Below are positions 55,844-64,000 of a DNA stretch of 64,000 bases, in pieces. The position numbers and the translations under genes were made by a program. Every line of letters starts with the position of its first letter. The first letter of the stretch is position 1. Where the stretch lies: the NCBI GenBank assembly GCA_934555895.1, contig CAKTFH010000008.1, forward strand, positions 1-64,000, in the 5' to 3' direction. The notes below the pieces were generated by a model. It ran no database searches and had not been told where the DNA came from. It worked only from the letters and a program-made list of their open reading frames with translations. The DNA comes from an uncultured Muribaculaceae bacterium. Lineage in GTDB: Bacteria > Bacteroidota > Bacteroidia > Bacteroidales > Muribaculaceae.

Positions 55844-56563
55844 ATGAGGGAAATTCTCGAGATGATCTATGCCGACCTCAACTCTCTTGAGGTGACTCTC
55901 GGCAACGCCACTTTCAAGATGCTGCTGGCCATGCTGATGGGCGCTTTCGTGGGCGCCGAGCGCAAGCGCAAGGGGCAGATAGCCGGTGTGCGCACTTTTG
56001 CGCTCATTTCCATGGGCTCTTGCCTGGCCATGCTACTCTCCATATACGTGCCTCAGGTATATCTTGGGCTTAAAAACGGCGACCCCGGGCGAATCGCGGC
56101 CCAGGTGATTACCGGCGTGGGTTTCCTCGGCGGCGGTGCCATGATACACATGAAGGGCTCGGTGCGCGGCCTCACCACCGCGGCCGGCATCTGGATGACG
56201 GCAGCCATAGGCATGGCCGTGGGAGTGGGCATGTACTGGTGCTCGATTGTTGCCACGGCTCTGATACTGATTACCCTCGTGCTGCTCGAGCGTGTGGAGC
56301 AGCGGCGCAACATGGGACAGGAAAACCGCACCGTGAGGCTGAAAATCTCCGGCATAGTGGATGACATGGAGGCCTACCGCAAGGTGTTCAGCGACCATAA
56401 GGTGCACCTCTCCACATTCTTCATACAGTATGACTACGAGAACAACACCACTGATATAAGTTTCGTGGTGCTGGCGCCCTCGCACCGCGACTACCTGGCC
56501 CTGTTCCGGGATCTTCGCACCATATCGCCCACGGCCACGCTGTCGCTTACCAGCCAGAACTGA
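55844..56563 (+). CDS. MgtC/SapB-family membrane protein
   Basis: A 239-residue inner-membrane protein. The hydrophobic N-terminal domain (about 20-150) has MLMGAFVGAERKRKGQIAGVRTFAL and QVITGVGFLGGGAMI, the conserved MgtC signature, and about four to five membrane segments. A soluble C-terminal domain (about 160-239) looks ACT-like. Family members are linked to magnesium homeostasis and, in pathogens, to ATP synthase control and survival at low Mg2+. The role in commensals is not settled. It has its own promoter. The 5' leader is only about 40 nt, so no room for an M-box riboswitch. Confidence 0.85.
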   Translation: MREILEMIYADLNSLEVTLGNATFKMLLAMLMGAFVGAERKRKGQIAGVRTFALISMGSCLAMLLSIYVPQVYLGLKNGDPGRIAAQVITGVGFLGGGAMIHMKGSVRGLTTAAGIWMTAAIGMAVGVGMYWCSIVATALILITLVLLERVEQRRNMGQENRTVRLKISGIVDDMEAYRKVFSDHKVHLSTFFIQYDYENNTTDISFVVLAPSHRDYLALFRDLRTISPTATLSLTSQN

Positions 56564-56646
56564 CGACCGCCCGGTTTTTAATCATGTTTAAGAAATGCCG
56601 TGGCGGTATTTTAGAAGTTAAAAAGGTGAATATTACGAAAATTTTG

Positions 56647-56655
56647 TAACTTTGC
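56647..56655 (+). promoter_or_regulatory. -7 element of the enolase gene
   Basis: TAACTTTGC, an exact match. The -33 region is weak. The predicted leader (about 56662-56777) contains three short hairpins (CCGT/ACGG, GCGG/CCGC, CGGC/GCCG) and the sequence GCCACTGTAA. Confidence 0.65.
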
Positions 56656-56735
56656 GGTTGGAATATCCGTTTCTACGGAGCGGGATTTTCCGCCGGCATG
56701 CTCCTGCGGCGCTGCCGCCACTGTAAGCGATTTGA

Positions 56736-58070
<1,335 letters not shown>

Positions 58071-58100
58071 TCCTCATTTGAGATTACTCTGATAAAAATT

Positions 58101-58143
58101 GACCGCGCTTCCGGAGCAAATTATCCGGTGGCGCGGTCTTTCG
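58101..58143 (+). terminator. Terminator of eno
   Basis: GACCGCGC pairs with GCGCGGTC with inner CCGG/CCGG, followed by TTTC. Begins 31 bp after the stop. Confidence 0.85.
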
Positions 58144-58257
58144 CGTTGTGAATCTGTACGATAAGCTCTAAATCTCAATTCCGGAAATCGGCCGGTCTTT
58201 TGATTTCTGTCGCAGGTTCTTCAGGACCGATTTACGTGAGTTTTATATAGTTTAAAA

Positions 58258-58413
58258 AGAGTATGTCTGGATTCTACTTAAAAAACCTGAGCGGGCCTTC
58301 ACGGTCGGTTTTTGGTTCCCGTCCGGCAGTTATGATCACAATGACTGCCGTCCTTAATTTCTTAACAAATATCCAATCTGAATTTTTACGCGAATCAGAT
58401 TCAGACATACTCT
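58258..58413 (+). repeat. 156-bp element with 12-bp terminal inverted repeats
   Basis: AGAGTATGTCTG at 58258-58269 and its exact complement CAGACATACTCT at 58402-58413. GATTC/GAATC continues the symmetry with an offset. No target-site duplication is visible at the edges. It could be a small non-autonomous transposable element, an invertible segment or a large hairpin. Confidence 0.5.
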
Positions 58414-58504
58414 ATGTGTGGCGAGTGAAATGCCGGCCGCGTTGCTTTTGCGTCAGTTTTCAGCGACCGGCCGGGTGATTGCGAGCATAGGGAAAAGGCT
58501 TTTT

Positions 58505-59707
58505 TCAGTTAGATGTGCTTGCAATCTCCCCTTTGCATATGGTGTAGGTCCATTCGGCAAATTTGCCGGCTTGAGGCGCTACATCGGGCGATTCCTCAGA
58601 AGTTGTGTAATAAAATCTGATTTTTTCGGTGTCGGCAGTGTGGCCGTAGGCATCTCGCTCCAGACATGCGTTGTGGTTGCGTGGATAGCCAGTGTGCTGA
58701 GGTGTAATGCGGAAAAGCTGTGTCCATGTGCCATAGCCGTTGCGGAAATCTTTCAGTGGCATCGACAGAATGTCGAGATTGGCATTGATGAATGCCGGAT
58801 AACTCTCGGGATGCGGCTGCACCGGCCGAATCATCAGCAGGGTCTGTGATTCCGGCTCAAGGGCTATGTCTGCATCGCAGATGTAGTCGCCGGTTGCTTC
58901 CTTCGAGTCGGTCAGGCCTGATGTTGAAACAACTATCGCCCCTGAGATTTTCGGATTATCCATGTCGGAGAAATCCACTTCACGCACCATGAGTTTTGTG
59001 CCGCTGAGTGTGCCCGATGTATAGCTGAGGAGCACTTTCCCGGCTTTGTCGAGCGATATGGCTGAAGGCTGACCGGCGCCCCAGCAGTATGCTTCCGGAG
59101 CATATTCGAGGTCGCCTGCCGCATCCCACCCCTTGGTGACGATCTGAAGAGGATATTTATCCCACTTCGCGGCATTGAGATCGTCGGCAAATGCCACTCC
59201 CACTTCGTTATAGTAATACTGCAGGCTGCATCCGAGATAGAACATGGCATATGAATACTCGTGGCCACCCATGCGGAACACGCCCTTCACTACCGAGGGG
59301 TCGCAGGTGTGCTGGTCATCCCACGCGCCTTTTCCTCCAGGCTGAAGCACGCTTTTCGCGGGGGTATGCGATAGGTCGGTTGCAACTGTAATGTGATAGA
59401 CATTGTCAATCATTACATCTGGATTCGGATTGCCGCAGAAGTACATCTCCGTAGTGCCGTCGGGCATAAGCAGTGCCGACGGGCAGTAGGCATATCGGTT
59501 CTGGGCCGTGAAGCCGAAGACTGTGGCCTGACTGCCGATTACATAACCGGCTGCCGAGGGCTCTTGTATGTTTTCACTTCCTCCTGGTCCGTATGGGTCG
59601 ACATAGGGGGCAGGCTCTTCTTTCTCGCTACACGCTGTAGCAGCGGCAACGATAAGGGTCGCTGCCGCTACAAGCGTAAGCTGTGAAATGTTATTTAGTC
59701 GGAGCAT
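58505..59707 (-). CDS. Surface lipoprotein, GH43/GH32-like beta-propeller
   Basis: A 400-residue lipoprotein (lipobox TAC, Cys26) followed by SEKEEP. The body resembles a five-bladed propeller of the GH43/GH32/GH62 superfamily: YAYCPSALLMPDGTTEMYF, WDDQHTCDPSVV, VGVAFADDLNAAKW, GAGQPSAISLDKAGKVLLSY and GYPRNHNACL. The WDDxHxCDP and GxPRNHN motifs are shared with the protein at 60766-61851, so the two are paralogues. The acidic residues in WDDxHxCDP could be catalytic, but I cannot assign an enzyme class. Its start overlaps the end of the nucleoside hydrolase gene by 17 bp, implying coupled translation. Last visible gene of the minus-strand locus. Confidence 0.68.
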   Translation of the reverse strand: MLRLNNISQLTLVAAATLIVAAATACSEKEEPAPYVDPYGPGGSENIQEPSAAGYVIGSQATVFGFTAQNRYAYCPSALLMPDGTTEMYFCGNPNPDVMIDNVYHITVATDLSHTPAKSVLQPGGKGAWDDQHTCDPSVVKGVFRMGGHEYSYAMFYLGCSLQYYYNEVGVAFADDLNAAKWDKYPLQIVTKGWDAAGDLEYAPEAYCWGAGQPSAISLDKAGKVLLSYTSGTLSGTKLMVREVDFSDMDNPKISGAIVVSTSGLTDSKEATGDYICDADIALEPESQTLLMIRPVQPHPESYPAFINANLDILSMPLKDFRNGYGTWTQLFRITPQHTGYPRNHNACLERDAYGHTADTEKIRFYYTTSEESPDVAPQAGKFAEWTYTICKGEIASTSN

Positions 59708-60743
59708 ATCTTTCGGGAGCGGCGGGGATGAATTCCACGAATCGCTTAACGATATTGGCCATCTGAGTAGAGTCGGCCATCAGATATCGGCGGTTACCGT
59801 CGGGCGACGGTGTGAATGTGGTAGCGCCTTTATCATCCACGCTGATTCTGCCGGGCTCGCTCACGGCGAAGTATCCTTCGGGCCCCTCTACGGCGTAAAG
59901 CAGAGCGGTGAGATCCCATGCCGGGCGGTCGTATGGCATCGGCAGGTAGGCCTTGTATGCTTCGACTACGGGGTGTGCGGGCTGAGCCCATGCAAAGTCG
60001 TTCTCGATGCTTGAACCGGGATAGAGCACGTTGATGCCGAGTTCGAAGGGAGAGGTGACAATTTCGGTAGGCCACTGCTCGAATACAGTTTTGGCGGCCG
60101 GCACATCGCGGATGATGTTGTATTCGCAGAATGTGGTGTCGGTCATGTTGCCTGCCATAGTGACGAGGCGTGCCACTTTCTGAGCCACGAGGTCGCGTCC
60201 CGATAGGGGCGATATGCTGTCGGGCTGCGAGGCAAGCAGAGCCGCGAGGTTGGTGGAGAAACCCACCGACACCACGGTGACGCTTGTGTCGGGTTGAGCG
60301 GCCAGAAGTTCACGGTAAAGCGTTACCGAAGGCTTGATGGTGCCGTCGGATGCATGAGTGCGGGCGAAGAGGGGAGTGCCGTCGGGCGCGTTGAGATCAA
60401 GCACGGCCTGATCGTAGGCCACTGCGTCGTGGCTGAGCACACCGTCAGTGACATGGCCTACGGGAATTTCCGGATGGCCGTACCATGTGTTCAGCACATC
60501 GATATATTGAACTGACGATGTATCAGAACGGTTGCTCGATACGCCGAGAAGCTCTATGTCGCCCTGTTCCATGTATTTCATGAGCATGTCGTAAGCGAGA
60601 GCATCGTCGACATCGTTGCCCATATCGGTTTCGAAGATTACTTTGACAGGTATTTTTGCACCATCGCCGGGAGCGGCCGATTTGTTACCGGAGCAGGCTG
60701 TGAGCATTACGGCAGCCGCTATGAATAATACATTTTTTTTCAT
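59691..60743 (-). CDS. Exported nucleoside hydrolase lipoprotein
   Basis: 350 residues. Lipobox LTAC gives Cys17, so the protein is predicted to be anchored to the outer or periplasmic membrane. The IU-nucleoside-hydrolase fold is shown by VIFETDMGNDVDDALAYDML, where Asp40, Asp44, Asp46 and Asp47 would bind calcium and the ribose. VTVVSVGFSTNLAALLAS, LVTMAGNMTD, YNIIRDVPAAKTVFE and PYDRPAWDLTALLYAV carry the later ligands. The enzyme would cleave ribonucleosides, or another riboside, into base and ribose. Genes of this kind sit in ribose-scavenging rus loci of Bacteroides, which supports a nucleoside-feeding role here. The gene lies 22 bp downstream of the propeller gene at 60766 in one operon. 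Confidence 0.85.
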   Translation of the reverse strand: MKKNVLFIAAAVMLTACSGNKSAAPGDGAKIPVKVIFETDMGNDVDDALAYDMLMKYMEQGDIELLGVSSNRSDTSSVQYIDVLNTWYGHPEIPVGHVTDGVLSHDAVAYDQAVLDLNAPDGTPLFARTHASDGTIKPSVTLYRELLAAQPDTSVTVVSVGFSTNLAALLASQPDSISPLSGRDLVAQKVARLVTMAGNMTDTTFCEYNIIRDVPAAKTVFEQWPTEIVTSPFELGINVLYPGSSIENDFAWAQPAHPVVEAYKAYLPMPYDRPAWDLTALLYAVEGPEGYFAVSEPGRISVDDKGATTFTPSPDGNRRYLMADSTQMANIVKRFVEFIPAAPERYAPTK

Positions 60744-60765
60744 GATCAGTGGTAAGGTGGTAATA

Positions 60766-61851
60766 TTACTTGTTGTTACGTGATTTCAGATAGTCTTTCA
60801 TCGGGAACAGTGCCGAATAGAGGTCGTAGCTCCATAGCCAGTCATCGCCTGTCACTGCGGGAGTGAATAGCACTGTGAGATTGTTTTCGTCGGGAATCCA
60901 TCCTCTCTCATCTGTGAGGAAACCTGGATTGTGGTTTCGCGGAAATCCGCTTAGTTCAGGTGTTACTGTGCCCACGAGGGTCCATGTGTCGAGCGGGGCA
61001 GTGACATCGGCCAGAAAGTCGCCGGAGCGTTCCTTGTAGTAGACATTGCATATGTCGCCCACCCAGGTGGGAATCTCTTTCTCATAGTGGGGCGAACGTT
61101 CCTCTGTCACGGCATATATGCGTTCGGCTGAAGGTGATATATAGACATTTCCAGCGGGAAAGTTTGTGCGGTATTCCTTGCCGATGTCGATGTGCGAAAG
61201 GTCGGAAAGATTGACCATACGCACCGCATGAGGCGAGTTCTCGGTAGTGGTGTGATAGAAAAGCGCTATGGTGGAATCGTTGAGCACCACCGAAGTGCTT
61301 TGTCCTGTGCCCCAGCGGTCGAAACGGTCATAGGGCACTATTGGATTCACGTTATCGCATTTTGTCCAGGGCCCTTCGATATTGTCGGCAATTGCAAGAC
61401 CGATCTGATTATGATTGCAGTCCCACTGGTCGACGCCGAGATATGTCATAATCCATTTGTGCTGCTTTCCGTCGCTGTCTTTGACAGTGAAGCGTCGCAC
61501 ATCGGGGTCGCAGATATGGCAGTCATCCCATCCGGTGCGCGACGGCTCTATGACTTCGGTGCCGGGCTGCCACACAAGTCCTGTCGGGGTGGGGATGCCC
61601 TTATAGAGGTAGATGTAGTCTACGATCTCGAATGGGTCGCGGTTCTGACACAGATATCCGTAGATGATGCCGTATTTGTCTTTGATGAAGCTCGGGGCGT
61701 AGTTGTAGTGCCCGGCTCCGCCGCCGAACTCGTATTTCACCACCGGTGTCACCGTTTTCAGCACTTGGCTGTCTTTGCCTTCAGATGCTGCCCCGGCGAT
61801 GAAATACGCCGGGACAAGCATCAGGGCAATAATAGAAGCTATTGCTCTCAT
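60766..61851 (-). CDS. Exported GH43/GH32-like beta-propeller protein
   Basis: 361 residues with a signal peptide (1-22, ending FIAGAA) and no lipobox, so probably periplasmic. The propeller motifs include HYNYAPSFIKDKYGIIYGYL, WDDCHICDPDVRRF, IGLAIADNIEGPW, WGTGQSTSVVLND and GFPRNHNPGF. It shares WDDxHxCDP and GFPRNHN with the lipoprotein at 58505-59707. Exact family not recognised; predicted carbohydrate-active. With the lipoprotein version outside and this one inside, the pair may act in sequence on the same substrate. Flanked by short gaps (14 and 22 bp), so within one operon. Confidence 0.68.
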   Translation of the reverse strand: MRAIASIIALMLVPAYFIAGAASEGKDSQVLKTVTPVVKYEFGGGAGHYNYAPSFIKDKYGIIYGYLCQNRDPFEIVDYIYLYKGIPTPTGLVWQPGTEVIEPSRTGWDDCHICDPDVRRFTVKDSDGKQHKWIMTYLGVDQWDCNHNQIGLAIADNIEGPWTKCDNVNPIVPYDRFDRWGTGQSTSVVLNDSTIALFYHTTTENSPHAVRMVNLSDLSHIDIGKEYRTNFPAGNVYISPSAERIYAVTEERSPHYEKEIPTWVGDICNVYYKERSGDFLADVTAPLDTWTLVGTVTPELSGFPRNHNPGFLTDERGWIPDENNLTVLFTPAVTGDDWLWSYDLYSALFPMKDYLKSRNNK

Positions 61852-61865
61852 TAATGATAAGTGAA

Positions 61866-62837
61866 TTATTCTTCTATTTGTATGATTTTGACTGGGCGTA
61901 TCATGGCGGCTCGTTCCTTCTGGCCGTCACCCCAGCCCCATGTGTCGCGATAGCCTCCCGAATCACCGAGGCTCATGCCGCCGTGTGTGCGGGAAAGCGA
62001 TGTGGCTGTGCGCACAGCCACAAGCCATGTGCGGTCGGTAGCGCCTTCGCCGTTGATCCATCCGCTTCTCGGGAGGAAAAGTGCCCCGAGCGAGTTGATG
62101 TTGTCTTTTGTGACATTGGCCGCGGTGGCAGCATCGACACCGATTATGATGCCCGGTGTGCTGAAGCCGGTCTGTTTGGCCGACACCCATGTGGCTCCGA
62201 TTTCCCAGAGAGCCACCATTTCGGCAGCAGTAGGCACTCGCCATCCTTCGGGCGAGGGGTCGTTTTCGGGTTGCCAGTCGCATGTGTCATAATTATAGTC
62301 GGTGCTCCATCCGGGAGGATTCGAGACGAAATCCCACGGTTTTTTGCTGTTGAACTGGTACACCTTGCCAATCTCGTCGGGCGACTGGCAGAATGTGCCG
62401 GGCTCGTTGACATTGACTGCGGACCACACATTGCCGTTGATGAGCACTTCGTTCTCGCCGAGCACCTGTGTGCCCTGCAGCACGCGGCAGCGTAGAGTGC
62501 GGCCACCCGATGTGAAGTTCAATATCATGCTGCGGCGTTTGGTGAACGATGAGCTTTCGGTAACGTTGACTTTTATTTTGGTGAAACCGTTGCCTTTGTC
62601 GGCGCTCAGGGTGCACCATCCCTGCACGGCGGAGTTTGTTTCGCCGAGAGAGGCGCTCCATTCACCGTTTCCCGAAATAGTAAGCTCGTAAGATCCGCCT
62701 TCGGGCTCGGCTACGATGGCGATGGGATTGAGCCCGAATTCCGAAGGATCGGAGTAGAGCGTATAGTCGTCATCGCTGCATGACGCCGCGAGCATCAATG
62801 CTGCAGCTGCCAATAAATTATATTTCAGTCGAAACAT
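61866..62837 (-). CDS. BACON- and FISUMP-domain surface lipoprotein
   Basis: 323 residues. Lipobox ASC (Cys20) is followed by SDDDYT, an acidic surface-export context. A BACON-type domain (about 38-118; IVAEPEGGSYELTISGNGEW, then WCTLSADKGNGFTKIKV) probably binds carbohydrate or acts as a spacer. From about 127 the Fibrobacter succinogenes major paralogous domain follows (VLINGNVWSAVNVN, GWRVPTAAEMVALWEIGATW and, near the end, RAAMIRPVKII). It sits directly after susD, the place of a SusE-like surface glycan-binding protein, and its likely role is substrate capture. No catalytic residues are evident. Confidence 0.8.
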   Translation of the reverse strand: MFRLKYNLLAAAALMLAASCSDDDYTLYSDPSEFGLNPIAIVAEPEGGSYELTISGNGEWSASLGETNSAVQGWCTLSADKGNGFTKIKVNVTESSSFTKRRSMILNFTSGGRTLRCRVLQGTQVLGENEVLINGNVWSAVNVNEPGTFCQSPDEIGKVYQFNSKKPWDFVSNPPGWSTDYNYDTCDWQPENDPSPEGWRVPTAAEMVALWEIGATWVSAKQTGFSTPGIIIGVDAATAANVTKDNINSLGALFLPRSGWINGEGATDRTWLVAVRTATSLSRTHGGMSLGDSGGYRDTWGWGDGQKERAAMIRPVKIIQIEE

Positions 62838-62857
62838 GGTCGTTGATGGCTAAGAGA

Positions 62858-64000
62858 TTAGTAGTTGGGGTTCTGTTTGAGGTTGGGGTTGTTGTCGACT
62901 TCGGTCTGCGGCAGCGGCACGCGGATGCTGCGTCCGATCACAAAGTTGTCGAAGTCGCGGTCGCGCGAACGGAGCTCGTTGAGTGTGGCCTCGTTGTCGA
63001 TGCCCCAGCGTTTGAGGTCGAGCCAGCGCACGCATTCGCACCCCAGCTCTAAGGCACGCTCAATCTTGATGTGGTTAAGCATCGAGGTTTTAGAGCTCTT
63101 GATATCGTTAAGCCGGTAGTAGGTGCTCTGTGCGAGGCTGGGTAGACCGGCACGGTTGCGCACGCGGTCGATGTAGTCCACAACCTTGTCTGACGGGGCA
63201 CCTGTCTCGTTGAGAGCCTCGGCGTAAAGCAGATACATGTCGGCCAGACGGAACGAGCGGAAGTTGTTGCCGTTCCAGTAATAGATGTCGCTCTTGTGTG
63301 TGTCGGTGCTGTATTTGCGGATGAAAACACGGTTGCCCCAGCCGTCCTGATTCCAGGATGTGTATTTGTATATCTGGTTGTCGCGGTCGGGGAAATCTTC
63401 CGCTGCTTCGCGATACCAGTAGGTGTAATAGAGCCGGGGATCGTTTTTGCCGTCGACGGTGGTTTCGCGTTTGAAATATTCCACCGGCCAGTGGTTGGCC
63501 TCGATGTTGTTCCAGCCGATGCCTGCGGGGCTCTGGTTGATTTCAATCTGTGTGCCGAGCTGTGCATTGGGACTTGAGTAGTTGTCGGTGCCGTCGTAGC
63601 CGATTGTACCCATGGCCATGGAGAACTGGATTTCAAAAAGCGATTCGGCATTGTTCTCCGTTGCTTCCGAGAAGTTGTCACCATAGTCGGTCATGAGGCT
63701 GTAGATGTTCTTCCCTTCACCTTCGCATATCCATTTGAGTGCTTCTGCGGCTTCTGTCCATTTATGGTGCTGTGCGTAGGTTTTGGCCAGAAGTGCATAG
63801 GCCGAGCCCATGGTCGGACGGCCATAGTCGGCCTCGGCACGGCGCAGAGGGAGTGCTTTGGCATCGATTATTTCGTGCAGGTCGTTCTCGATGAGAGTGA
63901 ACATGCGGTCGGGGTCGCCCTGTTCGGGTTTGTCGTCGGCCGATGAGGTGGCGAGGCACACTGGAATATTCTCCCATATGTTTGTCAGATAGAAGTAGAA
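62858..64000 (-). CDS. SusD/RagB-type lipoprotein, 5' end outside the window
   Basis: Partial: 380 C-terminal residues are visible and the frame is open through base 64000, with FYFYLTNIWENIP continuing upstream, so the GTG at 63961 is not a real start. The SusD fold is shown by TMGSAYALLAKTYAQHHKW (TPR-like), FRLADMYLLYAEALNETGAP, LELGCECVRWLDLKRWGI and the terminal SIRVPLPQTEVDNNPNLKQN followed by PNY. Its transporter partner susC should lie just beyond the window edge on the same strand. First visible gene of the operon that continues into the FISUMP lipoprotein, propellers and nucleoside hydrolase. Confidence 0.92.
   Translation of the reverse strand, partial: FYFYLTNIWENIPVCLATSSADDKPEQGDPDRMFTLIENDLHEIIDAKALPLRRAEADYGRPTMGSAYALLAKTYAQHHKWTEAAEALKWICEGEGKNIYSLMTDYGDNFSEATENNAESLFEIQFSMAMGTIGYDGTDNYSSPNAQLGTQIEINQSPAGIGWNNIEANHWPVEYFKRETTVDGKNDPRLYYTYWYREAAEDFPDRDNQIYKYTSWNQDGWGNRVFIRKYSTDTHKSDIYYWNGNNFRSFRLADMYLLYAEALNETGAPSDKVVDYIDRVRNRAGLPSLAQSTYYRLNDIKSSKTSMLNHIKIERALELGCECVRWLDLKRWGIDNEATLNELRSRDRDFDNFVIGRSIRVPLPQTEVDNNPNLKQNPNY

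Larger units (their letters stand above)
58071..58504 (+). other. Convergent intergenic region after eno
   Basis: 434 bp between the convergent eno and propeller genes, with no credible gene. It contains the eno terminator (58101-58143), a 156-bp element bounded by 12-bp inverted repeats (58258-58413) that includes an inner CGGCAGT/ACTGCCG hairpin, and a CCGGCCG/CGGCCGG pairing at 58433-58473. A 71-codon plus-strand frame inside lacks support. Confidence 0.65.

Noticed and set aside
56717..56726. Cobalamin riboswitch before eno
   Set aside because: Only the GCCACTG string matches; the leader is too short and lacks the other conserved core elements.
58263..58478. 71-residue plus-strand ORF after eno
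   Set aside because: It overlaps the inverted-repeat element, has no promoter or family resemblance, and is cysteine/arginine-rich at its end.

Overview
The window looks like a chromosomal segment of a Gram-negative gut-type Bacteroidales bacterium. Muribaculaceae is my best guess, but that is an impression and not a tested placement. Supporting signs are SusC/SusD pairs, lipoproteins with acidic residues after the lipobox cysteine, Bacteroidetes-type promoters (TTTG, 19-21 bp, TAnnTTTGC), almost no Shine-Dalgarno sites, an 89-residue cysteine-poor S14, and fusA without an adjacent tuf. Layout, left to right. (1) 1-2350, minus strand: tRNA-Ser(UGA) with its own promoter and terminator, then a Nudix hydrolase and NhaC-type antiporter operon. 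(2) 2453-12522, plus strand: a secreted SGNH esterase with duplicated N-terminal domains, a GH51 arabinofuranosidase, a housekeeping polyprenyl diphosphate synthase and a GH3 beta-glycosidase. (3) 12858-15923: a pseudouridine synthase with a long Q/G/N/Y/R-rich N-terminus behind a structured leader, and asnS. (4) 16031-35405: a hemicellulose-type polysaccharide utilisation region. It holds a GH115 alpha-glucuronidase, a divergent GH115-like paralogue, an ELWxxDGT-repeat protein, SusC, SusD, a SusE-position lipoprotein and a GH43-SGNH fusion. The two GH115-type genes lie between two nearly identical 80-bp repeats. (5) 35498-55742: the main ribosomal cluster from rpsL to rplQ (str, S10, spc and alpha groups) with fusA, secY, map, infA and rpoA. 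It is split by an internal terminator and at least two internal promoters, and several spacers are long, GC-rich and full of hairpins. (6) 55764-58143: an MgtC-family membrane protein and enolase. (7) 58505-64000, minus strand: the downstream part of a second Sus-type locus (SusD cut by the window edge, BACON/FISUMP lipoprotein, two paralogous beta-propeller proteins, exported nucleoside hydrolase). It resembles the ribose/nucleoside-scavenging (rus) loci of Bacteroides. How the genes fit together: region 4, with the GH51, GH3 and SGNH genes of region 2, makes a coherent set for decorated xylan or a similar arabinose- and glucuronate-substituted glycan. GH115 would remove glucuronate, GH51 and GH43 arabinose or xylose, the esterase acetyl groups, and GH3 the released oligosaccharides, with SusC/D for uptake. 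No PUL regulator (hybrid two-component system, SARP-like SusR or ECF sigma/anti-sigma pair) is visible. The features I would look at first are the repeat-flanked GH115 cassette, the SGNH domain of the GH43 fusion that has lost its catalytic residues, the four-hairpin leader in the middle of the spc operon, and the nucleoside hydrolase/propeller locus.
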